Positions 29,475-39,083 of a DNA stretch of 64,000 nt are shown here, piece by piece. Made by a program: the position numbers and the translations under genes. A model generated the notes under the pieces. The model did not search any database. It was not told the origin of the DNA and was given only the letters and a program-made list of their open reading frames with translations. How positions within the stretch are numbered: position 1 is the stretch's first letter; each line of letters starts with the position of its first letter. The DNA is from Massilia sp. KIM. Lineage in GTDB: Bacteria > Pseudomonadota > Gammaproteobacteria > Burkholderiales > Burkholderiaceae_D. The stretch spans positions 1,798,001-1,862,000 of the forward strand of contig NZ_MVAD01000001.1 in NCBI RefSeq assembly GCF_002007115.1, in the 5' to 3' direction.

Positions 29475-30113
29475 ATGCACCACTTACACTATGTAAAACT
29501 CAGCCGCCGCAAGCTGCTGCTGGCCGGCGCGGCATCGGCCTCCAGCGCGGCCCTGCCGGCCGCCGCCGCCCAGGCCGCCCTCCCCTCGGAACGCACACCG
29601 GTCAGCGCCGCCGTCAGCATGAAGGTCAACGGCAAGCCGGTCACCCTCCAGCTCGACACCCGCACCTCGCTGCTGGACGCGCTACGCGAGCACCTGCGCC
29701 TGACCGGCACCAAGAAGGGCTGCGACCAGGGCCAGTGCGGCGCCTGCACCGTCATCGTCGACGGACGGCGCATCAATTCCTGCCTGAGCCTGGCCGTGAT
29801 GCACGAAGGCGCCGAGATCACCACCATCGAAGGCCTGGGCAGCGCCGAGCGCATGCACCCGATGCAGGCCGCATTCGTCAAGCACGACGGCTACCAGTGC
29901 GGCTACTGTACCCCCGGGCAGATCTGTTCGGCGGTCGCGGTGCTGGACGAGATCCGCCAGGGCCTGCCCAGCCACGTCAGCGCCGACCTCAACGCCCGGC
30001 CCCTGCTGTCGGCCGAGGAGATCCGCGAACGCATGAGCGGCAACATCTGCCGCTGCGGCGCCTATTCGAACATCCTGGATGCGATCGGCGAAGTCGCGGG
30101 GGTGAAAGCATGA
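29475..30113 (+). CDS. paoA: Periplasmic aldehyde oxidoreductase, 2Fe-2S subunit (PaoA-like)
   Basis: 212 residues with a Tat signal ([14 protein letters not shown]) and a 2Fe-2S ferredoxin-type fold: CDQGQCGAC for the first cluster, then CGYCTPGQ and CRCG for the second. Xanthine-dehydrogenase family small subunit. In the known PaoABC enzyme only this subunit carries the Tat signal and exports the whole complex. The start codon is an ATG with CAAGG upstream. Overlaps the FAD subunit gene by ATGA. Confidence 0.9.
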   Translation: MHHLHYVKLSRRKLLLAGAASASSAALPAAAAQAALPSERTPVSAAVSMKVNGKPVTLQLDTRTSLLDALREHLRLTGTKKGCDQGQCGACTVIVDGRRINSCLSLAVMHEGAEITTIEGLGSAERMHPMQAAFVKHDGYQCGYCTPGQICSAVAVLDEIRQGLPSHVSADLNARPLLSAEEIRERMSGNICRCGAYSNILDAIGEVAGVKA

Positions 30114-31063
30114 AGGCCTTCACCTACCAGCGCGCGGCCAGCGCCGGCGAAGCCGCCGCCGCGGCCGCCAAGACCCCGAACGCCCGCTTCATCGCCGGCG
30201 GCACCAACCTGCTCGACCTGATGAAGCTCGAGATCGAGACCCCGGCCCACCTGATCGACGTCAACGGCCTGGGCCTGGACAAGATCGAAGCCACGCCCGA
30301 CGGCGGCCTGCGCGTGGGCGCCCTGGTGCGCAACACCGACCTGGCGGCCGACGCCCGCGTGCGGCGCGACTATGCGGTGCTCTCGCGCGCCCTGCTGGCG
30401 GGCGCTTCCGGCCAGCTGCGCAACAAGGCGACCACCGCCGGCAACCTGCTGCAGCGCACCCGCTGCTACTACTTCTACGACACCAACATGCCCTGCAACA
30501 AGCGCCAGCCCGGCAGCGGCTGCGGCGCCCTGCAGGGCTTCAGCCGCCACCACGCTATCGTCGGCGCCAGCGAGGCCTGCATCGCCACCCACCCGAGCGA
30601 CATGGCGGTGGCCATGCGGGTGCTCGACGCCGAGGTCGAGACCGTGCGCGCCGACGGCAAGACCCGCGTCATCCCGATCGCCGACTTCCACCGCCTGCCC
30701 GGGACCACGCCCCACATCGAGCACGTGCTCGAGCCGGGCGAGCTGATCACCTCGGTCAAGCTGCCCAAGCCGCTGGGCGGCGTGCAGGTCTACCGCAAGG
30801 TGCGCGACCGCTCCTCCTACGCCTTCGCCCTGGTGGCGGTGGCCGCCGTGATCCAGCCGGACGGTAGCGGCCGCGTGGCCCTGGGCGGCGTCGCCCACAA
30901 GCCCTGGCGCGTCGAAGCCGCCGAAGCGCGCATGTCCGCCGGCGCCGCCGCCGTCTCCGACCTGCTGCTGGCCGGCGCCCGCACCACCGAGCACAACGCG
31001 TTCAAGGTGCCGCTGGTCCAGCGCACCCTCGCCTCCGTGCTGCTCGAAACGAAGAAAGCCTGA
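30110..31063 (+). CDS. paoB: Periplasmic aldehyde oxidoreductase, FAD subunit (PaoB-like)
   Basis: 317 residues from the ATG at the overlap with the small subunit (the open frame extends upstream but is not the gene). FAD-binding motif [14 protein letters not shown], then [15 protein letters not shown], and an inserted loop with four cysteines ([26 protein letters not shown]). In PaoB such a loop binds an extra 4Fe-4S cluster absent from most XdhB proteins. Passes electrons from the Mo site. No signal peptide, consistent with piggyback export. Confidence 0.9.
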   Translation: MKAFTYQRAASAGEAAAAAAKTPNARFIAGGTNLLDLMKLEIETPAHLIDVNGLGLDKIEATPDGGLRVGALVRNTDLAADARVRRDYAVLSRALLAGASGQLRNKATTAGNLLQRTRCYYFYDTNMPCNKRQPGSGCGALQGFSRHHAIVGASEACIATHPSDMAVAMRVLDAEVETVRADGKTRVIPIADFHRLPGTTPHIEHVLEPGELITSVKLPKPLGGVQVYRKVRDRSSYAFALVAVAAVIQPDGSGRVALGGVAHKPWRVEAAEARMSAGAAAVSDLLLAGARTTEHNAFKVPLVQRTLASVLLETKKA

Positions 31064-31066
31064 GCC

Positions 31067-33268
31067 ATGAAATTCACGACTCCTGCCACCACCAATCCGA
31101 TCGACCAGGGCAAGGTCGTCGGCCGCCCGCTGGACCGCATCGACGGTCCGCTCAAGTGCACCGGCGCCGCGCCCTACGCCTACGAACGCCACGACGTCGT
31201 GGCCAATCCCGCGGTCGGCTACATCGTCGCCTCCAGCATTCCCAAGGGCCGCATCCAGTCCATCGACACCGCGGCCGCGCGCCGCGCCCCGGGCGTGATC
31301 GCGGTCGTCACCGCGGCCAGCGCCGGCAAGCTCGCCAAGGGCAAGTTCAACACCGCCCACCTGCTGGGCGGGCCCGAGATCGAGCACTACCACCAGGCCG
31401 TCGCGGTGGTGGTCGCCGAGACCTTCGAGCAGGCGCGGGCCGCCGCCTCGCTGGTCAAGGTGCGCTACCAGAGCCAGCCCGGCCGCTACAGCCTGGCCAA
31501 GGCCAAGGACGGCGCCGCACATCCCAAGAAGGAGGAGAAGCCCGAGACCAAGGTGGGCGACTTCGCGCGCGCCTTCGAGCAGGCCCCGGTGCGCCTGGAC
31601 GCCACCTACACCACGCCCGACCAGTCGCACTGCATGATGGAGCCGCATGCGACCCTGGCCATGTGGGAAGGCAAAAAGCTGACTGTCTACACCTCCAACC
31701 AGATGATCGACTGGGGCCGCAAGGACCTGGCGCGCACCCTGGGCATCCCGCCCGCGGACGTGCGCCTGGTCTCGCCCTTCATCGGCGGCGGCTTCGGCGG
31801 CAAGCTGTTCGTGCGCGCCGAGGCGCTGTGCGCGGCCCTGGGCGCGCGCGCGGCCAAGCGTCCGGTCAAGGTGGCGCTGCCGCGCGCCCTGATCCCCAAC
31901 AACACCACCCACCGCCCGGCCACCATCCAGCGCATCCGCATCGGCGCCGGGCGCGACGGCAAGATCACCGCCATCGCCCACGAGAGCTGGTCGGGCGACC
32001 TGCCCGACGGCCAGCCCGAGACCGCCGTCCAGCAGACCCGCCTGCTGTACGCCGGCGCCAACCGCTACACCGCGCTGCGCCTGGCCACCCTCGACCTGCC
32101 CGAAGGGAACGCGATGCGCGCCCCGGGCGAGGCGCCGGGCATGATGGCGCTCGAGATCGCGATCGACGAGATGGCCGAAAAGCTGGGCATGGACCCGGTC
32201 GCCTTTCGCATCCTGAACGACACCAAGGTCGACCCGGAAAAGCCGAGCCGGCCATTTTCCGAGCGGCGCCTGGTCGAATGCCTGCGCCAGGGGGCCGAGC
32301 GCTTCGGCTGGAGCAAGCGCAACCCCAAGCCGGGCCAGGTGCGCGACGGCCGCTGGCTGGTCGGCATGGGCGTGGCCGCGGCCTTCCGCAACAACCTGGT
32401 GATGAAGTCGGGGGCGCGCGTGCGCCTCGAGCCTTCCGGCAATGTCGTCGTCGAGACCGACATGACCGACATCGGCACCGGCACCTATACCATCATCGCC
32501 CAGACCGCGGCCGAGATGATGGGCGTGCCGATCGAGCGCGTCACGGTGCGCCTGGGCGACTCGCGCTTTCCGGTCTCGGCCGGATCGGGCGGCCAGTGGG
32601 GCGGCAACAGCTCCACCGCCGGCGTCTACGCCGCCTGCGTCAAGCTGCGCGAAGCCGTGGCGGCGCGCCTGGGCGTGGCGGCCGACGGCATCGAATTCGC
32701 CGACGGCGCGGTGCGCGCGGGCGGACGCACGGTGCCGCTGGCCCAGGTCGGCGGCGGCCAGGAGCTGGTGGGCGAAGACACCATCGAATACGGCGACCTC
32801 GACAAGAAGTACCAGCAGTCGACCTTCGGCGGCCATTTCGTCGAGGTCGGCGTGGACGCGGCCACCGGCGAAACCCGGGTGCGGCGCATGCTGGCGGTGT
32901 GCTCGGCCGGCCGCATCCTGAACCCGAAGTCGGCGCGCAGCCAGGTGATCGGGGCCATGACTATGGGGGTGGGGGCGGCGCTGATGGAGGAACTGGTGGT
33001 GGACGAGCGCCACGGCTTCTTCGTCAACCACGACCTGGCCAGCTACGAAGTGCCGGTGCACGCCGACATTCCGCACCAGGACGTGGTCTTCCTCGAAGAG
33101 ACCGACCCGATGTCCTCGCCCATGAAGGCCAAGGGCGTGGGCGAACTGGGCATCTGCGGGGTGGCCGCGGCGGTGGCCAACGCCATCTACAACGCCACGG
33201 GGGTGCGGGTGCGTGAGTACCCGATCACGCTCGACAAGCTGATCGCGAAGATGCCGATCAGCGTCTGA
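31067..33268 (+). CDS. paoC: Periplasmic aldehyde oxidoreductase, Mo-MCD subunit (PaoC-like)
   Basis: 733 residues of the xanthine oxidase Mo-binding family. Visible landmarks: IGGGFGGKLF (molybdopterin contact), RAPGEAPGMMALE, TDIGTGTYTI, and the C-terminal KGVGELGICG whose Glu is the conserved catalytic base. It oxidises aldehydes to acids. Starts 3 bases after the FAD subunit stop. The maturation factor PaoD, normally next to paoC, is missing here; a convergent cyclase gene follows instead. Confidence 0.9.
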   Translation: MKFTTPATTNPIDQGKVVGRPLDRIDGPLKCTGAAPYAYERHDVVANPAVGYIVASSIPKGRIQSIDTAAARRAPGVIAVVTAASAGKLAKGKFNTAHLLGGPEIEHYHQAVAVVVAETFEQARAAASLVKVRYQSQPGRYSLAKAKDGAAHPKKEEKPETKVGDFARAFEQAPVRLDATYTTPDQSHCMMEPHATLAMWEGKKLTVYTSNQMIDWGRKDLARTLGIPPADVRLVSPFIGGGFGGKLFVRAEALCAALGARAAKRPVKVALPRALIPNNTTHRPATIQRIRIGAGRDGKITAIAHESWSGDLPDGQPETAVQQTRLLYAGANRYTALRLATLDLPEGNAMRAPGEAPGMMALEIAIDEMAEKLGMDPVAFRILNDTKVDPEKPSRPFSERRLVECLRQGAERFGWSKRNPKPGQVRDGRWLVGMGVAAAFRNNLVMKSGARVRLEPSGNVVVETDMTDIGTGTYTIIAQTAAEMMGVPIERVTVRLGDSRFPVSAGSGGQWGGNSSTAGVYAACVKLREAVAARLGVAADGIEFADGAVRAGGRTVPLAQVGGGQELVGEDTIEYGDLDKKYQQSTFGGHFVEVGVDAATGETRVRRMLAVCSAGRILNPKSARSQVIGAMTMGVGAALMEELVVDERHGFFVNHDLASYEVPVHADIPHQDVVFLEETDPMSSPMKAKGVGELGICGVAAAVANAIYNATGVRVREYPITLDKLIAKMPISV

Positions 33269-33283
33269 GCGGGAGCGGGCGTT

Positions 33284-34246
33284 TCACACCGGGTCGCCGT
33301 CCGCCACCACCCGGTTGCGCCCGCCGCGCTTGGCCGCGTACAAGGCCTTGTCGGCGGCCTCGATCAGGGCCGCCGGCTGGTTCAGGCGCTCGCGGTCGAT
33401 GCTGGCCACCCCGATGCTGAGCGTGACGCGCGGATGCGCGGCGCCTGGCGCATGCGCCAGTTCCAGCCCCGCCACGTGCTCGCGGATCGCATCGGCATGG
33501 GCGCGCGCCTGCTCGAGCGAGGTGTCGGGCAGGATGGCCGCGAATTCCTCGCCACCGTAACGCGCCGCCACGTCCGCCGGGCGCTTGAGCATGGACGCCA
33601 GCGCCTGGGCCACCGTGGTCAGGCAGGCGTCGCCCTGCTGGTGGCCGAAGTGGTCGTTGTACGCCTTGAAGGAATCGATGTCGACCAGCAGCAGCGACAG
33701 CTCGCCGCCGGCGCGCAGCGCGCGCCGCAGTTCGCGGTCCAGGGCCACGTCGAAGTGGCGGCGGTTGGCGATGCCGGTCAGGCCGTCCACATAGGAGCGG
33801 GCGCGCAGCGATTCCGCATGGTCCAGCAGGCGCCGCTCGCGCACCGCCGAGCCGCTCACGTCGCGGATCTGGATCATGCAATAGCGCTCGCCGTCTTCGC
33901 TGAAGGGCGTCACCGTCACCGCCTGTTCGATCAGGGCGCCATCGAAGCTGCCCGCCTCGCGCAGGGGAAAGGGCGTGCGTTCCTGGGTCTGGGACAGGCT
34001 GGCGGCCTGGCCCTCGCCCAGCGCCGCCAGCACGGCGCCTTCCACCCGGGTGCCGGACAGGCCTGGGAAGACGTCGAGCAGCAGCTGGCCCTGGACCCGC
34101 GCGGCCGAGCGGCCCGAGCGCGGCACCATCCAGCCGTTCCAGAAGGTGATGGCCAGGCTGGCGTCGACCACGATCAGGCCGCAGTCGACCAGGTTGAGGA
34201 CCCGCAGCAGCAGTCCGGCATCGGTATCAGGCTTGGTATTGAGCAC
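33284..34246 (-). CDS. PAS-GGDEF diguanylate cyclase
   Basis: 320 residues from a GTG start: an N-terminal PAS-like sensor (LVDCGLIVVDASLAITFWN) and a GGDEF domain with ARYGGEEF and an RxxD site (RPAD) five residues upstream. No membrane segment, so a cytosolic sensor of an unknown small signal. It converges on the PaoC gene. A second source of cyclic di-GMP in the window. Confidence 0.88.
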   Translation of the reverse strand: MLNTKPDTDAGLLLRVLNLVDCGLIVVDASLAITFWNGWMVPRSGRSAARVQGQLLLDVFPGLSGTRVEGAVLAALGEGQAASLSQTQERTPFPLREAGSFDGALIEQAVTVTPFSEDGERYCMIQIRDVSGSAVRERRLLDHAESLRARSYVDGLTGIANRRHFDVALDRELRRALRAGGELSLLLVDIDSFKAYNDHFGHQQGDACLTTVAQALASMLKRPADVAARYGGEEFAAILPDTSLEQARAHADAIREHVAGLELAHAPGAAHPRVTLSIGVASIDRERLNQPAALIEAADKALYAAKRGGRNRVVADGDPV

Positions 34247-34382
34247 GAATAGTTAACGAACAGGAATTAATCCGAGGGATGATACCGGAAATTCCCGCCG
34301 CTGCGCAGGCCGCCATGCGGCGCACGGTGGGCACATGGCGCCTGTGGTATGGTTGGCACAAGTACAAGTCATCCAGGACTCC

Positions 34383-34904
34383 ATGAGCCCAGACAATATC
34401 GTTCCTTTCGAACGGCGCGCCCCGCCCTCCCCGCCGCCGGACTTCGATCCGGTCCACGCCTTGCGCACCTGCCGCTCACTGATGCAGGCGCTCGGGCAGT
34501 ACGAGCTGACCGAGGTCGCCTACGAAGCCTGCATCACCATGTTGATGATCAACCTGCACGACCTGCTCCAGGCCGCGCGCACGCTCGGCAAGCCGCTGGT
34601 GTTCGACGAGCACATCGACGCCGGCGAGGACGCGGCCAACATCACGGAACTGGTGGCCCGCTGCCGCAACGCGGCCTGCCACGTGTGGGTGCGGCCGGCG
34701 ACCTTGCCGGCCAGCGCCTACCGCTTCCGGCGCGTGCGCGGGGGCGCCCCGGCGACGCCGCAGGCGGGCGACGGATACCCGGCATGCGCGTTCGAGGACG
34801 ACGTGGCGCTCTATTACGGCCGCTACCGGCTGTACCTGAAGCGCCACGTGCGGCGCGCGATCGAGGAACTGGCGCCGCTGTTCGCCCCGGCCTCGCCGGC
34901 CTGA
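34383..34904 (+). CDS. Hypothetical protein, no recognised family
   Basis: 173 residues from the ATG with AGGA 5 bases upstream (an in-frame ATG 16 codons earlier is less likely). Opens MSPDNIVPFERRAPP, then a mostly helical body with DPVHALRTCRSLMQALGQYE and a C-terminal basic helix YRLYLKRHVRRAIEEL. Two central cysteines (RCRNAAC). No membrane segment or signal peptide. Codon use is normal for the genome. Function unknown. Confidence 0.75.
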   Translation: MSPDNIVPFERRAPPSPPPDFDPVHALRTCRSLMQALGQYELTEVAYEACITMLMINLHDLLQAARTLGKPLVFDEHIDAGEDAANITELVARCRNAACHVWVRPATLPASAYRFRRVRGGAPATPQAGDGYPACAFEDDVALYYGRYRLYLKRHVRRAIEELAPLFAPASPA

Positions 34905-34916
34905 GCGGCGGCGCCC

Positions 34917-35126
34917 TCAGGGGGCGCTGTGGAACATCTGCCAGGCCAGGGCCAGGCACACGACGCCGACGAAGAACAGCAGGCCGTAGACGAACCAGCG
35001 CATGGAATTGGCCAGTCCGCCGACGGCGCGGTTGGCTTGCTCGTTGAGCTTGCCGCGCCGGCGCGCCCCGTTCATCAGGAGGTAGATGAAGACGAAGCTG
35101 CTGGCGAGAATCAGGAAAACCTTCAT
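34917..35126 (-). CDS. Small two-helix membrane protein
   Basis: 69 residues with hydrophobic helices at about 2-19 and 43-64 joined by a basic linker (NGARRRGKLNEQ). No family recognised with confidence. Located 9 bases after the next gene, so probably co-expressed with it. Confidence 0.65.
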   Translation of the reverse strand: MKVFLILASSFVFIYLLMNGARRRGKLNEQANRAVGGLANSMRWFVYGLLFFVGVVCLALAWQMFHSAP

Positions 35127-35135
35127 GCGGGTGAA

Positions 35136-35543
35136 TCAGGTGCGCGCCGCCACCAGGGCCAGCGCCACCAGGGCCAGCAGGCCGGACACGCCGCTCGCCA
35201 CGCTCAGCCACAACATGCGCGAGCGCACCGCGTCGAGCTTGGCGATCAGCTGGGCGTTCTGGTCGGCCAGGTTGGCGATGAGCTCGGAGGCCGCGAGCAT
35301 CTGCCCGCGCAGTTCGCCGACCGTGGCCTCGTTCTTGTCGATGCGGGTCATGATGACGTCGAACACGTCGTCCTCGGGCGGCAGGTCGTGCACGCTCGGC
35401 CCCATGTCCGGCCCCGGGGCGGCGCCGGACCGGCGCGCCACCGTGTCCCACAGGCGGCGTGCGCCCGTCGCCACCTGGGGCGCCGCATGCAGCACCTCGC
35501 TCCAGGGAACCGTCTTCAATACTTTCCACCATCCTGCCGCCAT
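35136..35543 (-). CDS. Coiled-coil protein with C-terminal membrane anchor, hypothetical
   Basis: 135 residues: a soluble N-terminal part (WWKVLKTVPWSEVLHAAPQV), a heptad-rich helix about 60-108 (TRIDKNEATVGELRGQM) and a C-terminal hydrophobic helix. A GAGGAG site precedes the ATG. The arrangement suggests a membrane-tethered oligomer. Function unknown. Confidence 0.7.
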   Translation of the reverse strand: MAAGWWKVLKTVPWSEVLHAAPQVATGARRLWDTVARRSGAAPGPDMGPSVHDLPPEDDVFDVIMTRIDKNEATVGELRGQMLAASELIANLADQNAQLIAKLDAVRSRMLWLSVASGVSGLLALVALALVAART

Positions 35544-35654
35544 GCCTGCTCCTCGTTATGGTTCTCCCCCTGAGCATACCATCGCCGGCCGGGGCGGCCA
35601 AACGGCGCGCGCGGGCGTGCGCGGCGGCCCGGGGGCGTGGGGTACCATGGGGCC

Positions 35655-36338
35655 ATGTGTGGACGATTTGACCAGAGCCAGACGGCGCGCAACTACGCCA
35701 ACGCCTTCGGCTGGACGGACGCCGTGTTCGACAGCGAATCCGAGCCGGCCTATAACGTCGCGCCCGGCACCTACCGGCCGGTGATGCACGTCCAGGACGG
35801 CGAACGCCGGGTCGACGACGTGTTCTGGAGCTACCAGGCGCGGTGGGCCCAGGGCAAGGTGCCGGTGTGCATCAATGCGCGCATGGAAAAGCTCACCAAC
35901 CGGTATTGGCGCGCCCTGCTCAAGAAGGGGCGCGGCGTGGTGGCGGCCGAGGGCTGGTACGAATGGACCGGAGAAAAAGGCCACAAGCAGCCCTGGCACA
36001 TCCACCGCAAGGACGGCAAACCCATCTACATGCTGGCCCTGGCCAACTTCGGCGGCTTCGAGCAGAACCGCGCCGAGGCCGGGTTCGTCCTGATCACCGA
36101 CGACGCGTCCGGCGGCATGCTCGACATCCACGACCGCCGTCCGGTGGTGCTGGACGCCGCCGACGCCGCGCTCTGGCTCGATCCGGCGCTCTCGCCCGAG
36201 GAGGCGGCCGAACTGGCGCGCCGCGCGGCCCTGCCGCCCGAGGCCTTCGCATGGCACATGGTCAGCACGGCGGTGAACCGGGCCAGTGCGGACGGACCGC
36301 AGATCGTCGCCCCGGTGCCGGAACCGGACCGCCAATGA
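35655..36338 (+). CDS. yedK: SRAP-domain protein (YedK/HMCES), abasic-site DNA-protein crosslinker
   Basis: 227 residues starting MCGRF, so Cys2 becomes the N-terminal nucleophile after Met removal and crosslinks to abasic sites in single-stranded DNA. Conserved landmarks: PAYNVAPGTYRPV, CINARMEKLTNRYWRALLKKGR, AAEGWYEWTG, and the His of AFAWHMVS. The upstream in-frame start at 35637 would bury Cys2 and is therefore wrong. No LexA box is visible upstream. Confidence 0.93.
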   Translation: MCGRFDQSQTARNYANAFGWTDAVFDSESEPAYNVAPGTYRPVMHVQDGERRVDDVFWSYQARWAQGKVPVCINARMEKLTNRYWRALLKKGRGVVAAEGWYEWTGEKGHKQPWHIHRKDGKPIYMLALANFGGFEQNRAEAGFVLITDDASGGMLDIHDRRPVVLDAADAALWLDPALSPEEAAELARRAALPPEAFAWHMVSTAVNRASADGPQIVAPVPEPDRQ

Positions 36339-36376
36339 AAAATGCCGGGACAGGTCAGTACGACCGGTCCCGGCAT
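36337..36376 (-). terminator. Intrinsic terminator of the beta-helix gene
   Basis: Stem ATGCCGGGAC with GTCCCGGCAT, with an inner GGTC/GACC helix, followed on the minus strand by TTTTTCATT. It touches the stop codon of the convergent yedK gene. Confidence 0.8.
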
Positions 36377-36438
36377 GGGGGGAAAGCGCGGAGCGGGTCG
36401 GCTGCGAAGCCCTCCCGTCCGCGCCGTGCTGGGGGTGC

Positions 36439-37470
36439 TTAACGCTGGTAGGCGCCCAGGTCCAGGCCAGCGCTCGCGTTGCGCGCCTTGCCGTCGATGT
36501 CGGTCGCCGGCGCATAGGTGGCGATGCCGCGGCCGATCGCCGGCGAGCTTGCGCTCAGGCGATAGTCCGGGGTCGCCGCCGTGCGCGAGTAAGCGGCGAA
36601 CAGCGGGTTCGAGCTGATCGTGTTGGTATGGCTCAGGCCATTACGCAGCTGGAAGTTGTAGGTCTTGTTCTGGAACACCAGGTTGTTGCGGTAGGTGTTC
36701 GACGCGCCGGTCTTGCCCTGCTCCGAAATGCCGTAGGTGTTGTCGTACACGATGTTGTTGTGGACGTGAACATTGTTCGCGCCGGCGGAGGTGAAGTAGT
36801 AATCGCCACCGCCCACGATGATGCCGAACACCGAGGAAGTCACCGTGTTGTTGATGATCTTCACGTCGTTCGCGTCATGCCACAGGTGGATCGCGGCCGA
36901 GCCCACGCGGTAGACGATGTTGTTCACGATCGTGCCCGAGGTGCTGACATAGATGCCCTGCACATAGGTGCAGCCGGCCGGGCCGATGTCGTGCACCACG
37001 TTGCCGATCACGTCGCCCTTGACGCCCTTGTAATAGCTGTCCACGCCGATCGCCGAACCACCCGCGCTGTTGCACGGGATGGTGGTGGCCAGGTGGTGCA
37101 CGCGGTTGGCCTGGATCACGTTGTAGGAGCCGCGGGTATAGATGCCGTGGACCCACTTGGTGCCGCTGCCCAGCTTGCTGCCATCGACGTCGAAGCCGAT
37201 GATGCTCACGTAGTGGCCACGGTTATCCCAGGCGCTGTTGTTGCTCGAGCTGGCCGGCGGCACGATCCTGGCGCCCCACTTGGTGGTCGAGACCCAGTAG
37301 ATGCGGGCCGCGGCGGTGCCGTTGGCGGTGGTCTTGAAACCGCCCGCATAGGTGCCCGGAGCGACCCAGACCGTGGTGCCTGCCTTGGTCGCGGCCTTGG
37401 CGGCGCGCGCCAGGGTCTTGAACGGGGCGGCCTTGGTGCCGGCGGCGGTGTCCGAGCCGGTCGGCGAAAC
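36439..37470. repeat. 1.03-kb direct repeat, copy A
   Basis: Aligns to 38052-39083 with a constant offset of 1613 bases and no indel over the beta-helix coding part. Identity is very high in the middle (for example around 36715-36840 and 37150-37350) and lower at both ends, suggesting duplication followed by partial homogenisation. Confidence 0.9.
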
Positions 37471-37851
37471 GTAGAAATTGTTCGGCGTGGCCGGAATCGC
37501 CGGCAAGCCGCCGGCGCCGGGCGTCGGCGTCACGCCACCCTGGCGCTGCTGGTATTCGGCGCTGGACTTGATCTGGCTTTCCAATTGGCCGGCGCTGACG
37601 CCGCTGGCCAGGGCCTGCGACCAGAATTGCAGGCCGGCGGCGTCCGGTTCGCGGCCCAGCATGCCCAGGTAGAGCTGGCGAACCTGTTCCTGGGCGGCCG
37701 TCAGCGCGGAAGCGGCTGGAGCGACGGTGGCGACGGTGGCCGCATGGGCCGGGGTGGCGACCTGGAAGGCGCCCGCCAGCATCATTGCGGCGCATGCCGA
37801 CAGCTTCAGCGTGGTCTTGACATTATTCGTAAAAACGGCGGTTTGTTTCAT
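36439..37851 (-). CDS. Exported DUF4214 plus right-handed beta-helix protein
   Basis: 470 residues with a signal peptide (residues 1-38, ending AHA), a DUF4214 module at about 50-105 (QLYLGMLGREPDAAGLQFW), a Pro/Gly linker and a right-handed parallel beta-helix from about 125 (FYVSPTGSDTAAGTKAAPF, then repeated N-rich coils such as HVHNNIVYDNTYG). This fold is used by polysaccharide lyases (PL6, PL9) and adhesins; no catalytic residues can be named. The C-terminal 344 codons are duplicated without gaps in the neighbouring gene. Confidence 0.82.
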   Translation of the reverse strand: MKQTAVFTNNVKTTLKLSACAAMMLAGAFQVATPAHAATVATVAPAASALTAAQEQVRQLYLGMLGREPDAAGLQFWSQALASGVSAGQLESQIKSSAEYQQRQGGVTPTPGAGGLPAIPATPNNFYVSPTGSDTAAGTKAAPFKTLARAAKAATKAGTTVWVAPGTYAGGFKTTANGTAAARIYWVSTTKWGARIVPPASSSNNSAWDNRGHYVSIIGFDVDGSKLGSGTKWVHGIYTRGSYNVIQANRVHHLATTIPCNSAGGSAIGVDSYYKGVKGDVIGNVVHDIGPAGCTYVQGIYVSTSGTIVNNIVYRVGSAAIHLWHDANDVKIINNTVTSSVFGIIVGGGDYYFTSAGANNVHVHNNIVYDNTYGISEQGKTGASNTYRNNLVFQNKTYNFQLRNGLSHTNTISSNPLFAAYSRTAATPDYRLSASSPAIGRGIATYAPATDIDGKARNASAGLDLGAYQR

Positions 37852-37921
37852 CTGTGTTTTCCTGTATTCCGGCGAACCGGGTGCCCTCGGTAATCGGGCG
37901 CTGGAGAGACGGCAAGCGGCC

Positions 37922-37944
37922 GGCGCGCCGCCAGGCGGCGCGCC
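37922..37944. repeat. GC-rich hairpin between the two beta-helix genes
   Basis: Perfect 11-bp arms GGCGCGCCGCC and complement around a single A. No U-tract on either strand, so not a classical terminator. It sits in the leader of the 36439-37851 gene. Confidence 0.6.
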
Positions 37945-38051
37945 TTCCCCACGCGTGGCGTGGCCTCTCCCGTTCTACGGGTGGGCGCGCGCGACATGCG
38001 CGGCCCGCTGGATGGCGCATGCGGGGCCGGCCCGCATGCGCGTGCTCGTCA

Positions 38052-39083
38052 TCAGTGCTGGTAGGCGCCGATGTCGTAGCCGGTGGTGGCGTTGCGCGGC
38101 TTGCCCTCGATGTCCATCGCGCTGGCGTAGGTCGCGACGCCGCGGCCGATGGCCGGCGAGCTGGTGGTCAGCTTGTAGTTCGGCGTGGCGGCGGTGCGCG
38201 AGTAGCCGACGAACAGCGGATTCGAGGCGACGGTGTTGACCGCCTTCAGGCCATTGCGCAAGGAGATGTTGTAGGTCTTGTTTTGGAAGATCAGGTTGTT
38301 GCGGTAGGTGTTGCTGCTACCGGTCTTGCCCTGCTCCGAAATGCCATAGGTGTTGTCGTACACGATGTTGTTGTGGACGTGAACATTGTTCGCGCCGGCG
38401 GAGGTGAAGTAGTAATCGCCGCCGCCCACGATGATGCCGAACACCGAGGAAGTCACCGTGTTGTTGATGATCTTCACGTCGGTGGCGTCGTGCCACAGGT
38501 GGATCGCGGCCGAACCCACGCGGTAAACCACGTTGTCCATGATCGTGCCCGAGGTGCTGACATAGATGCCCTGCACGTAGGTGCAGCCGGCCGGGCCGAT
38601 GTCGTGCACGGTGTTGCCGATCACGTCGCCCTTGACGCCCTTGTAGTAGCTGTCCACGCCGATCGCCGAGCCGCCCGCGCTGTTGCACGGGATGGTGGTG
38701 GCCAGGTGGTGCACGTGGTTGGCCTTGATCTGGTTGTAGGAGCCGCCGGTGTAGATGCCGTGCACCCACTTGGTGCCGCTGCCCAGCTTGCTGCCATCGA
38801 CGTCGAAGCCGATGATGCTCACGTAGTGGCCACGGTTATCCCAGGCGCTGTTGTTGCTCGAGCTGGCCGGCGGCACGATCCTGGCGCCCCACTTGGTGGT
38901 CGAGACCCAGTAGATGCGGGCCGCGGCGGTGCCGCTGGCGGTGGTCTTGATGCCGCCGGCGTAGGTGCCCGGCGCGACCCAGACGGTGGTGCCTGCCTTG
39001 GTCGCGGCCTTGGCGGCGCGCGCCAGGGTCTTGAACGGGGCGGCCTTGGTGCCGGCGGCGGTGTCCGAGCCGGTCGGCGACAC
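38052..39083. repeat. 1.03-kb direct repeat, copy B
   Basis: Partner of 36439-37470; see that entry. The boundary near 39083 coincides with the start of the beta-helix domain, so the repeat follows the domain, not the gene. Confidence 0.9.
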
